Origin: Procambarus clarkii
Lineage: Eukaryota; Arthropoda; Malacostraca; Decapoda; Cambaridae
DNA length: 64,000 bases
Assembly (NCBI RefSeq): GCF_040958095.1
Contig: NC_091195.1
Span: 21,336,114 to 21,400,113, forward strand
Direction of reading: 5' to 3'
Under the pieces are notes generated by a model. The model was not told the origin of the DNA. It saw nothing but the letters and a program-made list of their open reading frames with translations, and did no database searches. Both the position numbers and the translations under genes were made by a program. Positions 20,341-30,600 of this stretch are shown here, piece by piece. Every line of letters starts with the position of its first letter. Position 1 is the stretch's first letter.

Positions 20341-20619
20341 ATTATATCTATGGAATATTCCAGCCCACAGTGAGTCCAGGCCACATTACTGGAACGTCTT
20401 TTGTTTATTGGTTATAACCCGAGCGAGGAATCTATAGTCTCTAGAATACTACGCTGGTCTAGGACACCAGAATTACTCCTCTCAGGAGCATTGTTATACC
20501 TTCATGCTCGCAGCAATGGCAATAGATATTTTTTGAGGGCGTTTGGAGAATATTATTGCTAGTGGGTTTAGGAATATAATGGTAATATTTACATATCCCC
20601 TCCAGCGCCTCTTGTTCCT

Positions 20620-21260
20620 TGTCAAGCTAGACGCGGCACCCTCCTCTATTTGCCCATTTGTAACGGTAAGAAACTGATGGAATTAGTTTTAAGGTGACGT
20701 GATCGAAGACGGTGGCCGGCGGCAGCCATTGGGAGGTGTCTGAGGGTGGAACAAGGCGGGGGAAGGGAGAAGAGTGTGGCTTGTGTGCTATGTTGCCCGG
20801 GCCGCTGCCAGGCCTGAGGAGGCTGCAGGCTCGCGCCTCTCTGACCACCCACAACAACTTCTTAAATGGTCACTATGGCGCGACTAACACCCCAATTGGC
20901 CTTTAAAGACGACCGGGGGGAGCGGAGAGGGCGGGGGTTTCCCCCAGGGTGGTCAGCTGCCCCCGGGTTGTGGGGTTGTGGGAGCTAGAGGGTAATATGT
21001 GTGTGTGTGGCGGGGGTCGGGAAGCGGCAGAAGGTGGTAAGCATCATGGCGGGAGGTGGCTGCGGGACACAAGGGCATAACGACGACGCCCGGCAAACTA
21101 TCCTCGTTTGAATGTTGTTTGTGGGGGTGTTTGCTTTGTTTGGTGGTGGGGGGCTGGGGACAGTTGTCAGGGGGGTCCTGGTGGGCGTGGGGGGAGGTGG
21201 GGTAGGAGACTGGCCCCAGGGAGGGCCTGGTTGGCTTAGGGGGTAGAAGTATTGGTGTTT
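20620..21260. promoter_or_regulatory. GC- and CpG-rich segment, candidate promoter
   Basis: The base composition rises sharply against AT-rich flanks. It contains ccaattggcctttaaagacg (CCAAT-like and TATA-like strings within 20 nt, about 20890-20910), GC boxes (ggagagggcgggggtttccc) and many CpGs. No coding exon is evident. It lies about 5.6 kb upstream of the first annotated exon of the Q-rich gene, which has an untranslated start and so needs an upstream first exon. The link is inference. Confidence 0.3.
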
Positions 21261-21429
21261 GGTGGTGTTGGGAGTATAGGTGTTTAGTGTAATTGAATTC
21301 CAGCGCCACATACTAAATATAGCCAAAGAAAACTCTAAAACAGTTTGCATTGTTTCTAAAATCAGATATTATGTACCTGGTAATGCTTTATTATTCTCTC
21401 ATCTACACTTATCTCGCATATTAACATCT

Positions 21430-21660
21430 CACATAAGGGTCCGTGTAGTACAGTCGGGTTCATTCTCGACTCACAATTGAGAATTCTGGATTCGATTTGC
21501 AGGAGGGACAAAAATGGTTGGAGACATTATCACCTAATGCCCCTGTTCACCTAGAAGCAAGTAGATACCCAGGACTTAATCAGCTGGGGGTTGCATCTTT
21601 GGGAGGGATCTATAATTTGACATTAGGGGGAGACCTTGATATAAGCTTAACATGTTAAAA
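21430..21660 (+). mobile_element. Old tRNA-SINE (plus)
   Basis: Head ggtccgtgtagtacagtcgg with a B-box-like ggattcgatttgc, then the core atgcccctgttcacctagaa and gtagatacccaggacttaat shared, with many changes, with 24690-24960, 38081-38312 and 41850-42112. Confidence 0.65.
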
Positions 21661-22984
21661 ACACTCTGGCTGCCTGTCACCCAACACAATGAATTATCAA
21701 TTATATGGTATCTGTGCCTGAGGTTCTACTAAAAATTAACTACGACCTCTAATTACTCAACACAAATCATCAATTAGAAGAATAACAAAGTCAAGCCCCA
21801 GGCAGCACTCGGGCACCTTAATTAAATCTTTGAATATGTTTGATATTAAGTCACTGCACATCCTCTTAGGTGCACTCTTTATAAAACTGCTAATACAGTG
21901 TTATATATTAGCAATGCTATGTAAAGCAATGCTAATCCCAACCTTAAACCCTTCCTAGAGGGTTGTAACAGAACCCATGGGCACCACACTAGAAAAAATA
22001 TCCATTTGATATGCCAAGAGTGTAACTTAACCAAAGTAGAAATGCTCTACAAATCAAGGATCCCAAATTGGGAAATGATCTTCCCAGTCTCCCTCACAAC
22101 CAGTTTAAGAGAGAAACTAAGTACAACTTAATCAACTCTTATGTAGTCTAGCTTACCTCCTAAATGTCAACCTATGTTTTGCTGTTATTGAATATTATTA
22201 CAAGTTATTGAACTTGTAAAACTGCTGATATCGGTCGGCCATGTAAAAATAAAAAAAAACTATTCCTTCTGTTTATTTAGTGGAAATTACTATCTTCTGT
22301 TCTGTTGCAATTTGATGATGGTCATATTGATAATTGTATTTAGGGAAAAGTACATACATACAAAATATGTTTTACTGTTTTACCTGAGTGCCACTAACCC
22401 TAATGGCCTCAACGAGGACAGGAAGCTGGCAAGCAGAATGTTGGCTTTCTAGATAGAGCTAGTATATACTAGTACTATGCTAGTATATACTAGTACTATG
22501 CTAGTATATACTAGTACTATGCTTAGAGTCAGTAATATGCACAGCGTTTTGGGCAAGATGTGGGGAAAATAAACTGAAAAACCAAGACTGAGAATAAAAG
22601 TATGAATTGAACTGAAGTAGAAAAACAAATTATAATAATTACAAGTTAAATGGAACAGCAGAAATTGCAACAGAACAGCAGATAATAATTGTAATTAAAT
22701 AAACAAATGGAATACAATTTTCTTTTAAGTTTATTCATGGCAGATATCAGCAGTTTTACAAGTTAGCCATTACTGTAATCATTAATGTTTGATAAGCAAT
22801 ACATAGGTTGATATTTATTAGGTAAGGTAGATTACATGGGGTTGGTTAGGTAGTACAGTACTTAGTTTTTCTCTTAAACTGGTTGAGAGAGTTAAACTTG
22901 AACGGCCCTTAGTAAAACTATGTTGTGCATGCTGTATTTCTAAAAATTACAAATTATGTGGAAAGGAATTAAAGAACTCTAATA
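21661..22984. other. AT-rich intergenic stretch
   Basis: No gene recognised. It holds the palindromic 21-bp repeat at 22456-22521 and, near 22540, a short remnant (agcgttttgggcaagatgtg) of the SINE tail known from 23490-23560. Confidence 0.5.
22456..22521. repeat. 21-bp palindromic tandem repeat (3 units)
   Basis: Three units of ctagtatatactag plus tactatg. The 14-bp core is a perfect palindrome. Confidence 0.9.
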
Positions 22985-23695
22985 AAGAATGAGATACAGG
23001 GGTGGTTTAGGATAGTAAACTGTCACCAGAGGAACACATAAAGAACATTGTGAGAGGAGTGTATGCATCGCTGTCCAACTTCAGACTTGATTTTAATTAC
23101 ATGGTGACATACTAAAGAATCTGTTCATGACTTTTGTGAGACCAAAATTGGAATATGCAGCAGTTGTATGGTGTCCATATCTCAAGAAGCACATAAATAA
23201 ACTGGAAAAGGTGCAACGGCATGCTACAAAATGGGTTACTGAACTCAAAAACAAAGAGTTATGAGGAGAGGCTAGAGACGTTAAATATGCCAAAACTAGA
23301 AGATAGAAGATACAGTCTCCGTGGTGTAGTGGTAAGACACTCGCCTGGCGTTCCGCGAGCGCTATGTCATGGGTTCGTATCCTGGCTGGGGAGGATTTAC
23401 TGGGTGCAATTCCTTAATTGTAGCCTCTGTTTAACGCAACAGTAAAATGTGTACTTGGATGAAAAAACGATTCTTCCCGGCAGGGGATCGTATTCCAGGG
23501 ACCTGCCCGAAACGCTACGCGTACTAGTGGCTCTACAAGAATGTAACAACTCTTGTATATATCTCAAAAAAAGAAAAAGAAATGATATGATCACCACTTA
23601 TAAAATTATAACAGGAATCGACCAAATTGACAAAGAATTATTCCTGAAACCAGCAACTTCACGAACAAGAGGACACAGGCTCTAGCTAAGAAAAC
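22985..23695 (+). pseudogene. LINE reverse transcriptase C-terminus split by a SINE
   Basis: Before the SINE the frames read LSPEEHIKNIVRGVYASLSN, FVRPKLEYAAVVWCPYLKKH and KSYEERLETLNMPKLEDRR. After it, from about 23575, KRNDMITTYKIITGIDQIDK and PATSRTRGHRL continue the same C-terminal domain. Other stops and shifts are present near 23105-23120. Confidence 0.75.
23308..23570 (+). mobile_element. tRNA-SINE nested in a LINE
   Basis: The head tccgtggtgtagtggtaaga (A box) with gggttcgtatcctggc (B box) looks tRNA-derived. The body ends in ggacctgcccgaaacgctac, gtactagtggctctacaaga and an A-rich tail (ctcaaaaaaagaaaaagaaa). Its tail recurs at 12096-12272 (minus) and 26185-26315. Confidence 0.8.
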
Positions 23696-23935
23696 AAATG
23701 ATCAAATCCACAAAGGCTGTGGCAAGGGTTCGAACCTAAGCCCAAGAGGATCCCAGACGCTGCCTTAATCGACTGAGCTACGACATGGTAAAAGAATTGC
23801 AACCGGGAAATCATCCTGATCTACCGCTTGTCCTGCAGCCTCTCCGAGACACAAACCAGGGTTTTACGCAATTCCCCATGCACCCGAGCTCTGCCAATAG
23901 GCTGTTCTACCTCTTCGCCCTTACCTCTTCAAAGA
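23695..23935 (-). mobile_element. tRNA-related SINE (minus)
   Basis: Reverse-strand match to 17345-17585. The B box on the minus strand is ggttcgaacccttg and the A box tagctcagtcgattaagg. Confidence 0.75.
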
Positions 23936-24084
23936 AGAGGTGGAGGCCTCTTCGAGAAGGTGGTGGAAGCCAAAACCGTCGGTAGTTTCAAAGTGTTATA
24001 CTGTACAACAAAAAGTGCTGGAAAGACGGGATACCACGAGCATAGCTCTCATCCTGTAACTACATAAAGGTTACTTGGGTTAGG

Positions 24085-24375
24085 TTACTCACTGGCTGAC
24101 TGTGACTGACTGACTGAAGGTGACTAACCAACTGTGACTGACTGACTGACTGACTGTGACTGACTGACTGACCGACCGACTGTGACTGACTGACTGACTG
24201 ACTGACTGACTGACTGTGACTGACTGACTGACTGTGACTGGCTGACTTGACTGTGACTGACTGACTTGACTGAGACTAGCTGACTTGACTGACTGACACT
24301 GACTATGACTGACTGACTTACCGACTGACTGACTTGACTGACACAAACTATGACTGACTGACTTATTGACTGTCT
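24085..24375. repeat. (TGAC)n microsatellite with interruptions
   Basis: About 290 bp of tgac/tgact repeats. Minus-strand SQSVSQ-type frames are artefacts. Confidence 0.95.
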
Positions 24376-24688
24376 GTTGGTGTCAGTGTCATGAATGGAG
24401 CTGAAGCGTGGAGTCTGGGAACCCAAGGCCTTCACAACTCACGTCACTTGGCTGCAAACTCCTGAATCTTATTGTATGCTCAGTGATTTTGAGGAGACCA
24501 TTGACCCTGGCTGGCCTGGTGGGCACTAGTCACAAAGCCCCGACCCAGGGCTGAGGCATCAGTGAAGATGTCGAGCGAGGGGCTAAGGAACCCAACCCTC
24601 ATGAGCCTAAGGAGGAAGCTGGCAACACAGCTGCCAGGGAAGGGTCAACGATCGCGGCGGCAGGGAAACAGGCTGCCCAAGATCGGGC
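24376..24688. other. Spacer, nothing recognised
   Basis: GC-moderate unique sequence with no convincing exon, repeat or RNA gene. Confidence 0.4.
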
Positions 24689-24689
24689 A

Positions 24690-24960
24690 GCGGACAGAGC
24701 CGGTCGGCCGAGCAGACAGCACACTGTACTTGTGATCCTGTGGTCCCGGGTTCGATCCCGGGCGCTGGCAAGAAACAATGGGCAGAGTTTCTTTCACCCT
24801 ATGCCCCTGTTACCTAGCAGTAAAATAAGTACCTGGGTGTTAGTCAGCTGTCACGGGCTGCTTCCTGGGGGTGGAGGCCTGGTCGAGGACCGGGCCGTGG
24901 GGACACTAAAGCCCCGAAATCATCTCAAGATAAGAAGATACCAGAACAGCCACAAAAACC
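24690..24960 (+). mobile_element. tRNA-SINE (plus), conserved core family
   Basis: tRNA-like head about 24699-24770 with gggttcgatcccgggcgctg as T arm and B box. Core tttcaccctatgcccctgtt, gtacctgggtgttagtcagc, cgggctgcttcctgggggtg. Ends ccccgaaatcatctcaagat. Same family as 41850-42112, with a different anticodon-like loop. Confidence 0.85.
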
Positions 24961-25285
24961 ACACCTTGCTTAGCCATTGCACTGAGTAAAGCACCTTAAA
25001 GGCGCTCTGAGCGTTGTGTGATTGTTTTTTTAATTATGCCATATTTTAAGGTTTTTTAATGTTTTCATCGCTCTTTGTGATTTGAAATGAAAATGATTGA
25101 GTTTGGAAACATTTTGACATTACCATTAGCTAAACATTTATAAAAACAACAAAAATATGTCCTTAACAACTGCACCATGAAATTTTTGCGAAAAACTGGT
25201 GCGCAGTGCAGGGGCTAGAGGATAAACTTTGCAGGCAAAGTTCAGACTAATAACCACTTGAGCAACAGTAAAGTTACCTGGGGGC
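24961..25285. other. AT-rich spacer
   Basis: Nothing recognised. Confidence 0.4.
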
Positions 25286-25289
25286 CAAC

Positions 25290-25600
25290 TCAACACTTAG
25301 CAGATGATGGCGTGGCAACTAGGTGAAGGCGGCCAAAGGAAGGGAAAGCGAAGCCGACTGAGATTTCCCACATGAGGCCTAGCCAAGTCTAAACTTGGGA
25401 CGGAACCAACCTGGTACTTCTGCCAGTTGCCCAGGTAATGAAACCTGGCGAGCTGGTAAAGAAGAGGTCCCTGGCCAGCAGACACGCTGGGAGGCTGGGA
25501 GCCCTCACCAGCCAGGCTCTGAGGTAGGCCTGTGGATGTCTGCCTCGTGCAGTGAACATAATAACCAGCATCGTGTTCACTGATATTTGAATGTTGTACA
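25290..25600 (-). pseudogene. DIRS reverse-transcriptase fragment (minus)
   Basis: Minus-strand sequence reads ASLLARDLFFTSSPGFIT and then WLGLMWEISVGFAFPSFG in neighbouring frames, matching the segment after the catalytic box of the DIRS element at 37.5-37.7 kb (CLLAKDLVLS, then WLGIVWNSRTAFLSLPP). Only about 300 bp remain. Confidence 0.65.
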
Positions 25601-25924
25601 TAGTCTGAGGCATCACACCCAGGAAGGGTGCCCACACTTTTTTTCCAAGATGGCCTTTGTTTACCAAGATGGCTTGAGAAAGCAAATGTGAGCCCTGTGT
25701 GTGTGTGCAGGATTTTAAATCTTATGCGGTATTTTAAATCATCCCTCGTTGACCTGTGCAGTGGGATCAGAATTGGCACTATCGTTCCTGGTTGACTCGC
25801 TCATTTGAAAGATTAAGTCTCTTCACATCTGTTTTTATTATGCATTTTAATAACATATGTTATTTTTGTTAATATTATTACAATATGCAGAGAATGAGTC
25901 ACAATAAACTACTACTGGTAGTAT

Positions 25925-26058
25925 TGTGACTACCAATTTTTGTCAACTACCATTCAAGCTGTCATTGCAACCAATCTTATATTGTTTCTGCTGTATTATG
26001 CCTACCAATTTTTTTTTGTCAACTACCATTCAAGCTGTCATTGCAATCAATCTTAGCT
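25925..26058 (+). repeat. Direct repeat, two copies about 78 bp apart
   Basis: tgtcaactaccattcaagct and the following gtcattgcaa(c/t)caatctta occur at about 25940 and 26018. Confidence 0.8.
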
Positions 26059-26184
26059 ACCTATGTGATTTAATATACTGTACCTACAATTTTCTCTCAT
26101 CTTTTTTTCATTTCATGTAATCTGTTATCATTTTTTGTCTATAATTTTGCAAGTATTTACCTCCTTAAAATTTTCTTAGATTAA

Positions 26185-26440
26185 GGACCTGCCCGAAACG
26201 CTGCACGTGCTAGTGGCTTTACAAGACTGTAATTACCATATTTGTATCCTCACATTCCTTATGTACATTCTTGTATATGCATAAATAAATAAAAAATAAA
26301 ATAAATAAATACTAAGAACCTCACACATATCAAATGAAAGTGACAACGTTTCTATATATCCTGGACCCTGTTCTTGCAGTGTCATTCTTGATAAGGTCCA
26401 GGATGAACCGAAATGTCTTCCCTTTCATTTCATATTACTG
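26185..26440 (+). mobile_element. SINE tail and foldback scrap upstream of the Q-rich gene
   Basis: 26185-26315 is the aaggacctgcccgaaacgct tail with (aaat)n. 26350-26430 contains tcctggaccctg and aggtccaggatgaaccgaaa, inverted pieces of the foldback family at 52215-52390. Confidence 0.65.
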
Positions 26441-26497
26441 TATATGTAAAGATTGGGATATTAATACACTATTTAATAGATATATTTATATTTACAG

Positions 26498-27638
26498 GGC
26501 ACACTCCTAATGGCAAGAATTTGACGCAAACACGAGAATGGCTGAGCCTGCTTCAGAGGCAGCTGGCTTTGCCCAAGACCTCTTCTCTCCTCTGCAGTTT
26601 TGTGAGGTGGTGCAGGAGGGTCAGGCAGGGCACCACCACGTTAAGGAGGAGCTGCCCCGGCCGCAGCCTCCGCAGCTGGCCACCACGCTATCCACCGCAC
26701 CAGTCACCTCCATGGTGAACATAACTGGGGTCACGACATCTGTACCCTCATCCACGTCCACTCAGCACATACACCTTCAAGCACAGCCTATCATGGCACA
26801 GATGGTGCAGCAGCATCAGCATGTACAGCATCAACACGTTCAACAACACCAGCAGCAGCAGCAGGGCCTTTCTCAGCCCAGACTACTTCAGCAGCAGATG
26901 ACTGTTCAACAGCCACCACAACCTATTGCTCAGCAGCAACTTCTCCAGCAGCACCAAGCTCAGCAACAAGCTCAGCAGCAAGCTCAGCAGCAAGCTCAGC
27001 AGCAAGCTCAGCAGCAAGCTCAGCAGCAAGCTCAGCAGCAAGCCCAGCAACAGGCCCAGCAACAGGCCCAACAACAGGCTCAGCAACAGGCCCAGCAACA
27101 AGCCCAGCAGCAGCAGCAGGTACTGCAGCAGGTGCAGCAGCAAGTACAACAGCAGTCATCACAGCAGCTAATACAAACACAACCACAGCAGCAGCAGACA
27201 AAACAACTTCAGCAACAATCAACTCCTCGGCAACCTCGGCAGCAAACTCCATCACAACAAATGCAATCACAGCAACAAATGCAACAGCAGCAAACACAGC
27301 ACCAGCAGCAGGCACAACAGCAACAGCAGCAGGCACAGCAACAAACACAACAGGTGCAACAGCCTCAGCAACAGCAACAAATACTGACATCTGTTAACAG
27401 TGTCCAGCTAGTTAATGGCCTACAGATGCCCATCACCGTTCATCACGCCGGCATATCGAAGACTCCGGCAACCGTGGCAGTGACCACTGGCACAGCCTCA
27501 CAGTCGCCCCCGATCATAGTATTGGCTGGAATTATGACTTCGAATAATAGTCCTGTAATTATCACGAGTAGTGGGGCAGCGGCTACGACTGCTGCTACTG
27601 TTGCAGCAACGACTAACGGAATTGTGAATAAAGAAGAT
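26498..27638 (+). CDS. Exon 1 (coding part from 26538): Q-rich N-terminus
   Basis: The exon begins after tatatttatatttacag and has a 40-nt 5' UTR containing a four-codon upstream ORF (26510-26524). The start ATG has G at -3 and G at +4. It encodes 367 residues: an acidic start (MAEPASEAAGFAQDLFSP), a His/Gln block, about thirteen QAQQ repeats from a 12-bp DNA repeat, then Gln-rich mixed sequence and a Ser/Thr/Ala-rich, hydrophobic end (SPPIIVLAGIMTSNNSPVII). It ends AAAGAAGAT|gtgagt. Glutamine-rich regions of this kind are common in transcriptional activators. The repeat length is probably polymorphic. Confidence 0.85.
26510..26524 (+). promoter_or_regulatory. Upstream ORF of the Q-rich gene
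   Basis: ATG GCA AGA ATT TGA, 13 nt before the main ATG. Weak to moderate context (taa before ATG, G at +4). It could dampen translation. Confidence 0.4.
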
Positions 27639-30600
27639 GTGAGTATCAATCATTTATTTTGTATTATTCACTTTATTTGCTGGGGGGGGGGGCCATTAGT
27701 GGCTCTGAGCTTAACCCTGATAGCACCAGGCGTTAGTCCAATACACCAGGCCTCCGAGACCTGGTGTTTGGGGAACTAGTAGCAGAATGTGGCTCCCGTG
27801 ATGAGGTGAGGGAATCAGAGATAAACCATAAAACCAGAAAAAAACAGAAAGCATAGGTACTTATCTATCAGTGACTGGGGGAGTGAGATCTAGTTCTTTA
27901 TGCCTCGCCTCCTACCAGTTTATACCTGCCATGTTAACACTTTCGCGCTCTCGGCGCTCAAAAAAAAAACAATACCCCAGATGCTTTCGGCACTTCGCGC
28001 GCCTACGCGGTAAGACCGAAAAGTGTACACTCTTTTGACTGTCCTGACAATAATTGAAGGCGCACGTATTTAAATTTGGTATCACTGTGTTCGCAATGAA
28101 ATTGTCTATAAGAGCATACCTATAAAATGCCGCCCAAGCATAAGGAGTATCAACACCAAATAAAAAACTATGCAGATCACTCGCCGAGAGCGCCAAACAG
28201 CAACAAAATGTTTCCACTCTCTTAATGGTTGCGAAGCCTACAGTTGTCCTACATCGCTAATTTTGGTATCATTGGAATCGCAATAAAATTCTCTACACGG
28301 ACATATGCATATGAATGTTTAATATAGGTAATTGCCCACCCGCAAGAGTGTGTGAAGTGGAGAGTAGTTAGCCGCGAGCGCACTGGCGAAAACACGGGGG
28401 AAATCATGCTTGGAAAGTTTATACGTTTCCTGACCCTACTTTTCTATGTATGTATTTCTTTTTTATACCAATGTGTTCGCAATAAAATTTTCTATAAGAT
28501 GAACTGTATAACATTTGTACAAAGCATGTGTAAGAGAAGCGCCAAATATAGAACCACGTCGCTCAGTATGCGTTCGCGGCAGAAACGAACGCATTATTTT
28601 CGTTCGTTTGATGTTTGTCATGTTTATACTTGTTGAAACATTTTATAATTTGTATGACAGTGATCGCAGTAAAATTCCCTACACAGACATATACATAACA
28701 CATACAAATATTTCCCACGTGTTGGATATATCAACGGCTAAAGGGAACCCACTGCCACACGCTCGCCACACCCCCAAACATACTTTGTGTATTTTTTTTT
28801 TTACTCATAGAAGTTTATGTGATATAATATTCATTCTGGTACCAAAACATTCGCAAATAAATTCCCTACAAAACAAAAGTATTCCCATCCATTTCGGTTA
28901 AAAAATGGAATTTATAGAAATATTTTTTCGATGCACGAGAAAACTCGGCTGTTATGCGGAATCGTAAGAGAAAACGGCGACGAGTTATCTCTAATCTAAA
29001 GCGCGAAAGTGTTAATTCTCTCTCGCAATGTTAAAAGTTTTCATCCTATTTCTTTTTAAAGTTGTGGATGGAATTGGCTTCAACAATCGAAGTTGTACAG
29101 CATCAACTGCAGCCAAAAAAGTTTTACGACTTCAATTGGCTTCAACAATTTCTTCCTTCGGTGCATTCCACCTGCTGACCACCCGTACAAGGAATAAGAA
29201 CTTTCTTACATTTCTTCGACTTAACTGTGTGTCCAGCTTCCACTAATAACCACTTTTTCTGCCTCTTGAATATAAATAGACTTTCTTTATCCACTTTATG
29301 AATTCACTTCAAGATTTTGTATGTAGTTATCATATCCCTTCTGTTTTGTTTCTTCTTTCCTCTAAGGTAGTGAGGGAGAATTCTCTCAACTTGTACTCAT
29401 AGTTGAGGCCTCTCAATTCTGGTACCAATCTAGTTGCAAACCTTTGAACTTTCTCAGGTTTGTGTTTCTGCTTCATAAGGTGTGTGGGTTCCATGCTGGA
29501 GCTGCATACTCAAGTAATGGTCTCATATAGGAAGTGTATGCCCACCAGAAATGTGCACAATTTTTGGATCCTAACTTCAGCCAAAAAAGTATTACAACTT
29601 CAAATACAAATACTGCAGTTAAGTTGTCACATATTTTATTTGACAGTTGATCCATGGGTCCCAACTTTAATTGAAATTGAAAGGGAACTATTGTTTCCAA
29701 ATTAATGTAAGGTAATTTGTGGTGCATTATTATGTAACACTGGACTTACTAAGACTTAACTTCTTCACATATATCCCTCCAATTGAGGGAGTTGTACTTG
29801 CCTATCTTACCATCTGTGATCATGACTCCAGACCCACGAATGTGTTGACTTGTAAATACTGGGTGCTTCAGATCCCTGTAATGTGATTGAGTAACATGCC
29901 CTTCTGCTCTTGCTAGGGTCCTCGCCCATTACCATAGTTGCCTATGGAATTACTGCTGTTGGTAAAGTAAAATGTTTACCTCCTCTCTCCTCCATTTGGA
30001 TTGGTCAATACAGCAACGGTCTCGCTTCTTGTAGGTCAGCACTCGATTCCAACAGTCCAAGTGGTTGGCCACCAGTCCTTTCATGTGCTGTATTGCTATA
30101 CTGGCTTAGCACTTTCCCTGATGTACCCCTCAGCCCAGCTCAAGTATTTCCAACTCAAACTGCCAACCTACGTTTTGGTTGTCCATCGAGAGTTCTGTAG
30201 TTTTCAAGTCGTTTGAAATATCTGGAGGTGTCTTGAAGGCTGAGGTATTTCCAGAGAAAACAAGACATTGTGTACCTTTACATAAATACAAATACAGTAA
30301 TGATTAAATTTGTTCATGTATTATTGAAAGAAGGATGGAATACTTTTAAATTTATACTGTCTTGGCGAGTGCATTTGGTCACGAATTCATCAGGGTCCAG
30401 GATAGACAGAAATGTCATCAGGGTCCAGGATGGACTGAAATGTCATCAGGGTCCAGGATGGACTGAAATGACATCACTTTCATTTCATATGTGTGGGTTG
30501 GGTTATATTTTTGTTCAGCCATGTTGTGATTTATTGTGTGTGTGCTAAATAATGTTTTACTCAGGTGAAACCTGTGCCTGTGAAGCGCACGTGGAGGAGA

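Noticed and set aside
20646-21350. Pro-rich minus-strand frames near 21 kb
   Set aside because: Low-complexity products of the GC-rich segment with no domain or splice support.
24699-24770. Functional tRNA gene
   Set aside because: The tRNA-like fold continues directly into the conserved SINE core and tail and lacks a pol III terminator right after the acceptor stem. The same applies to 38239-38308 and 42045-42112.
29910-30216. Plus-strand open frames in intron 1
   Set aside because: No start context, family, or splice sites that keep phase with neighbouring exons.
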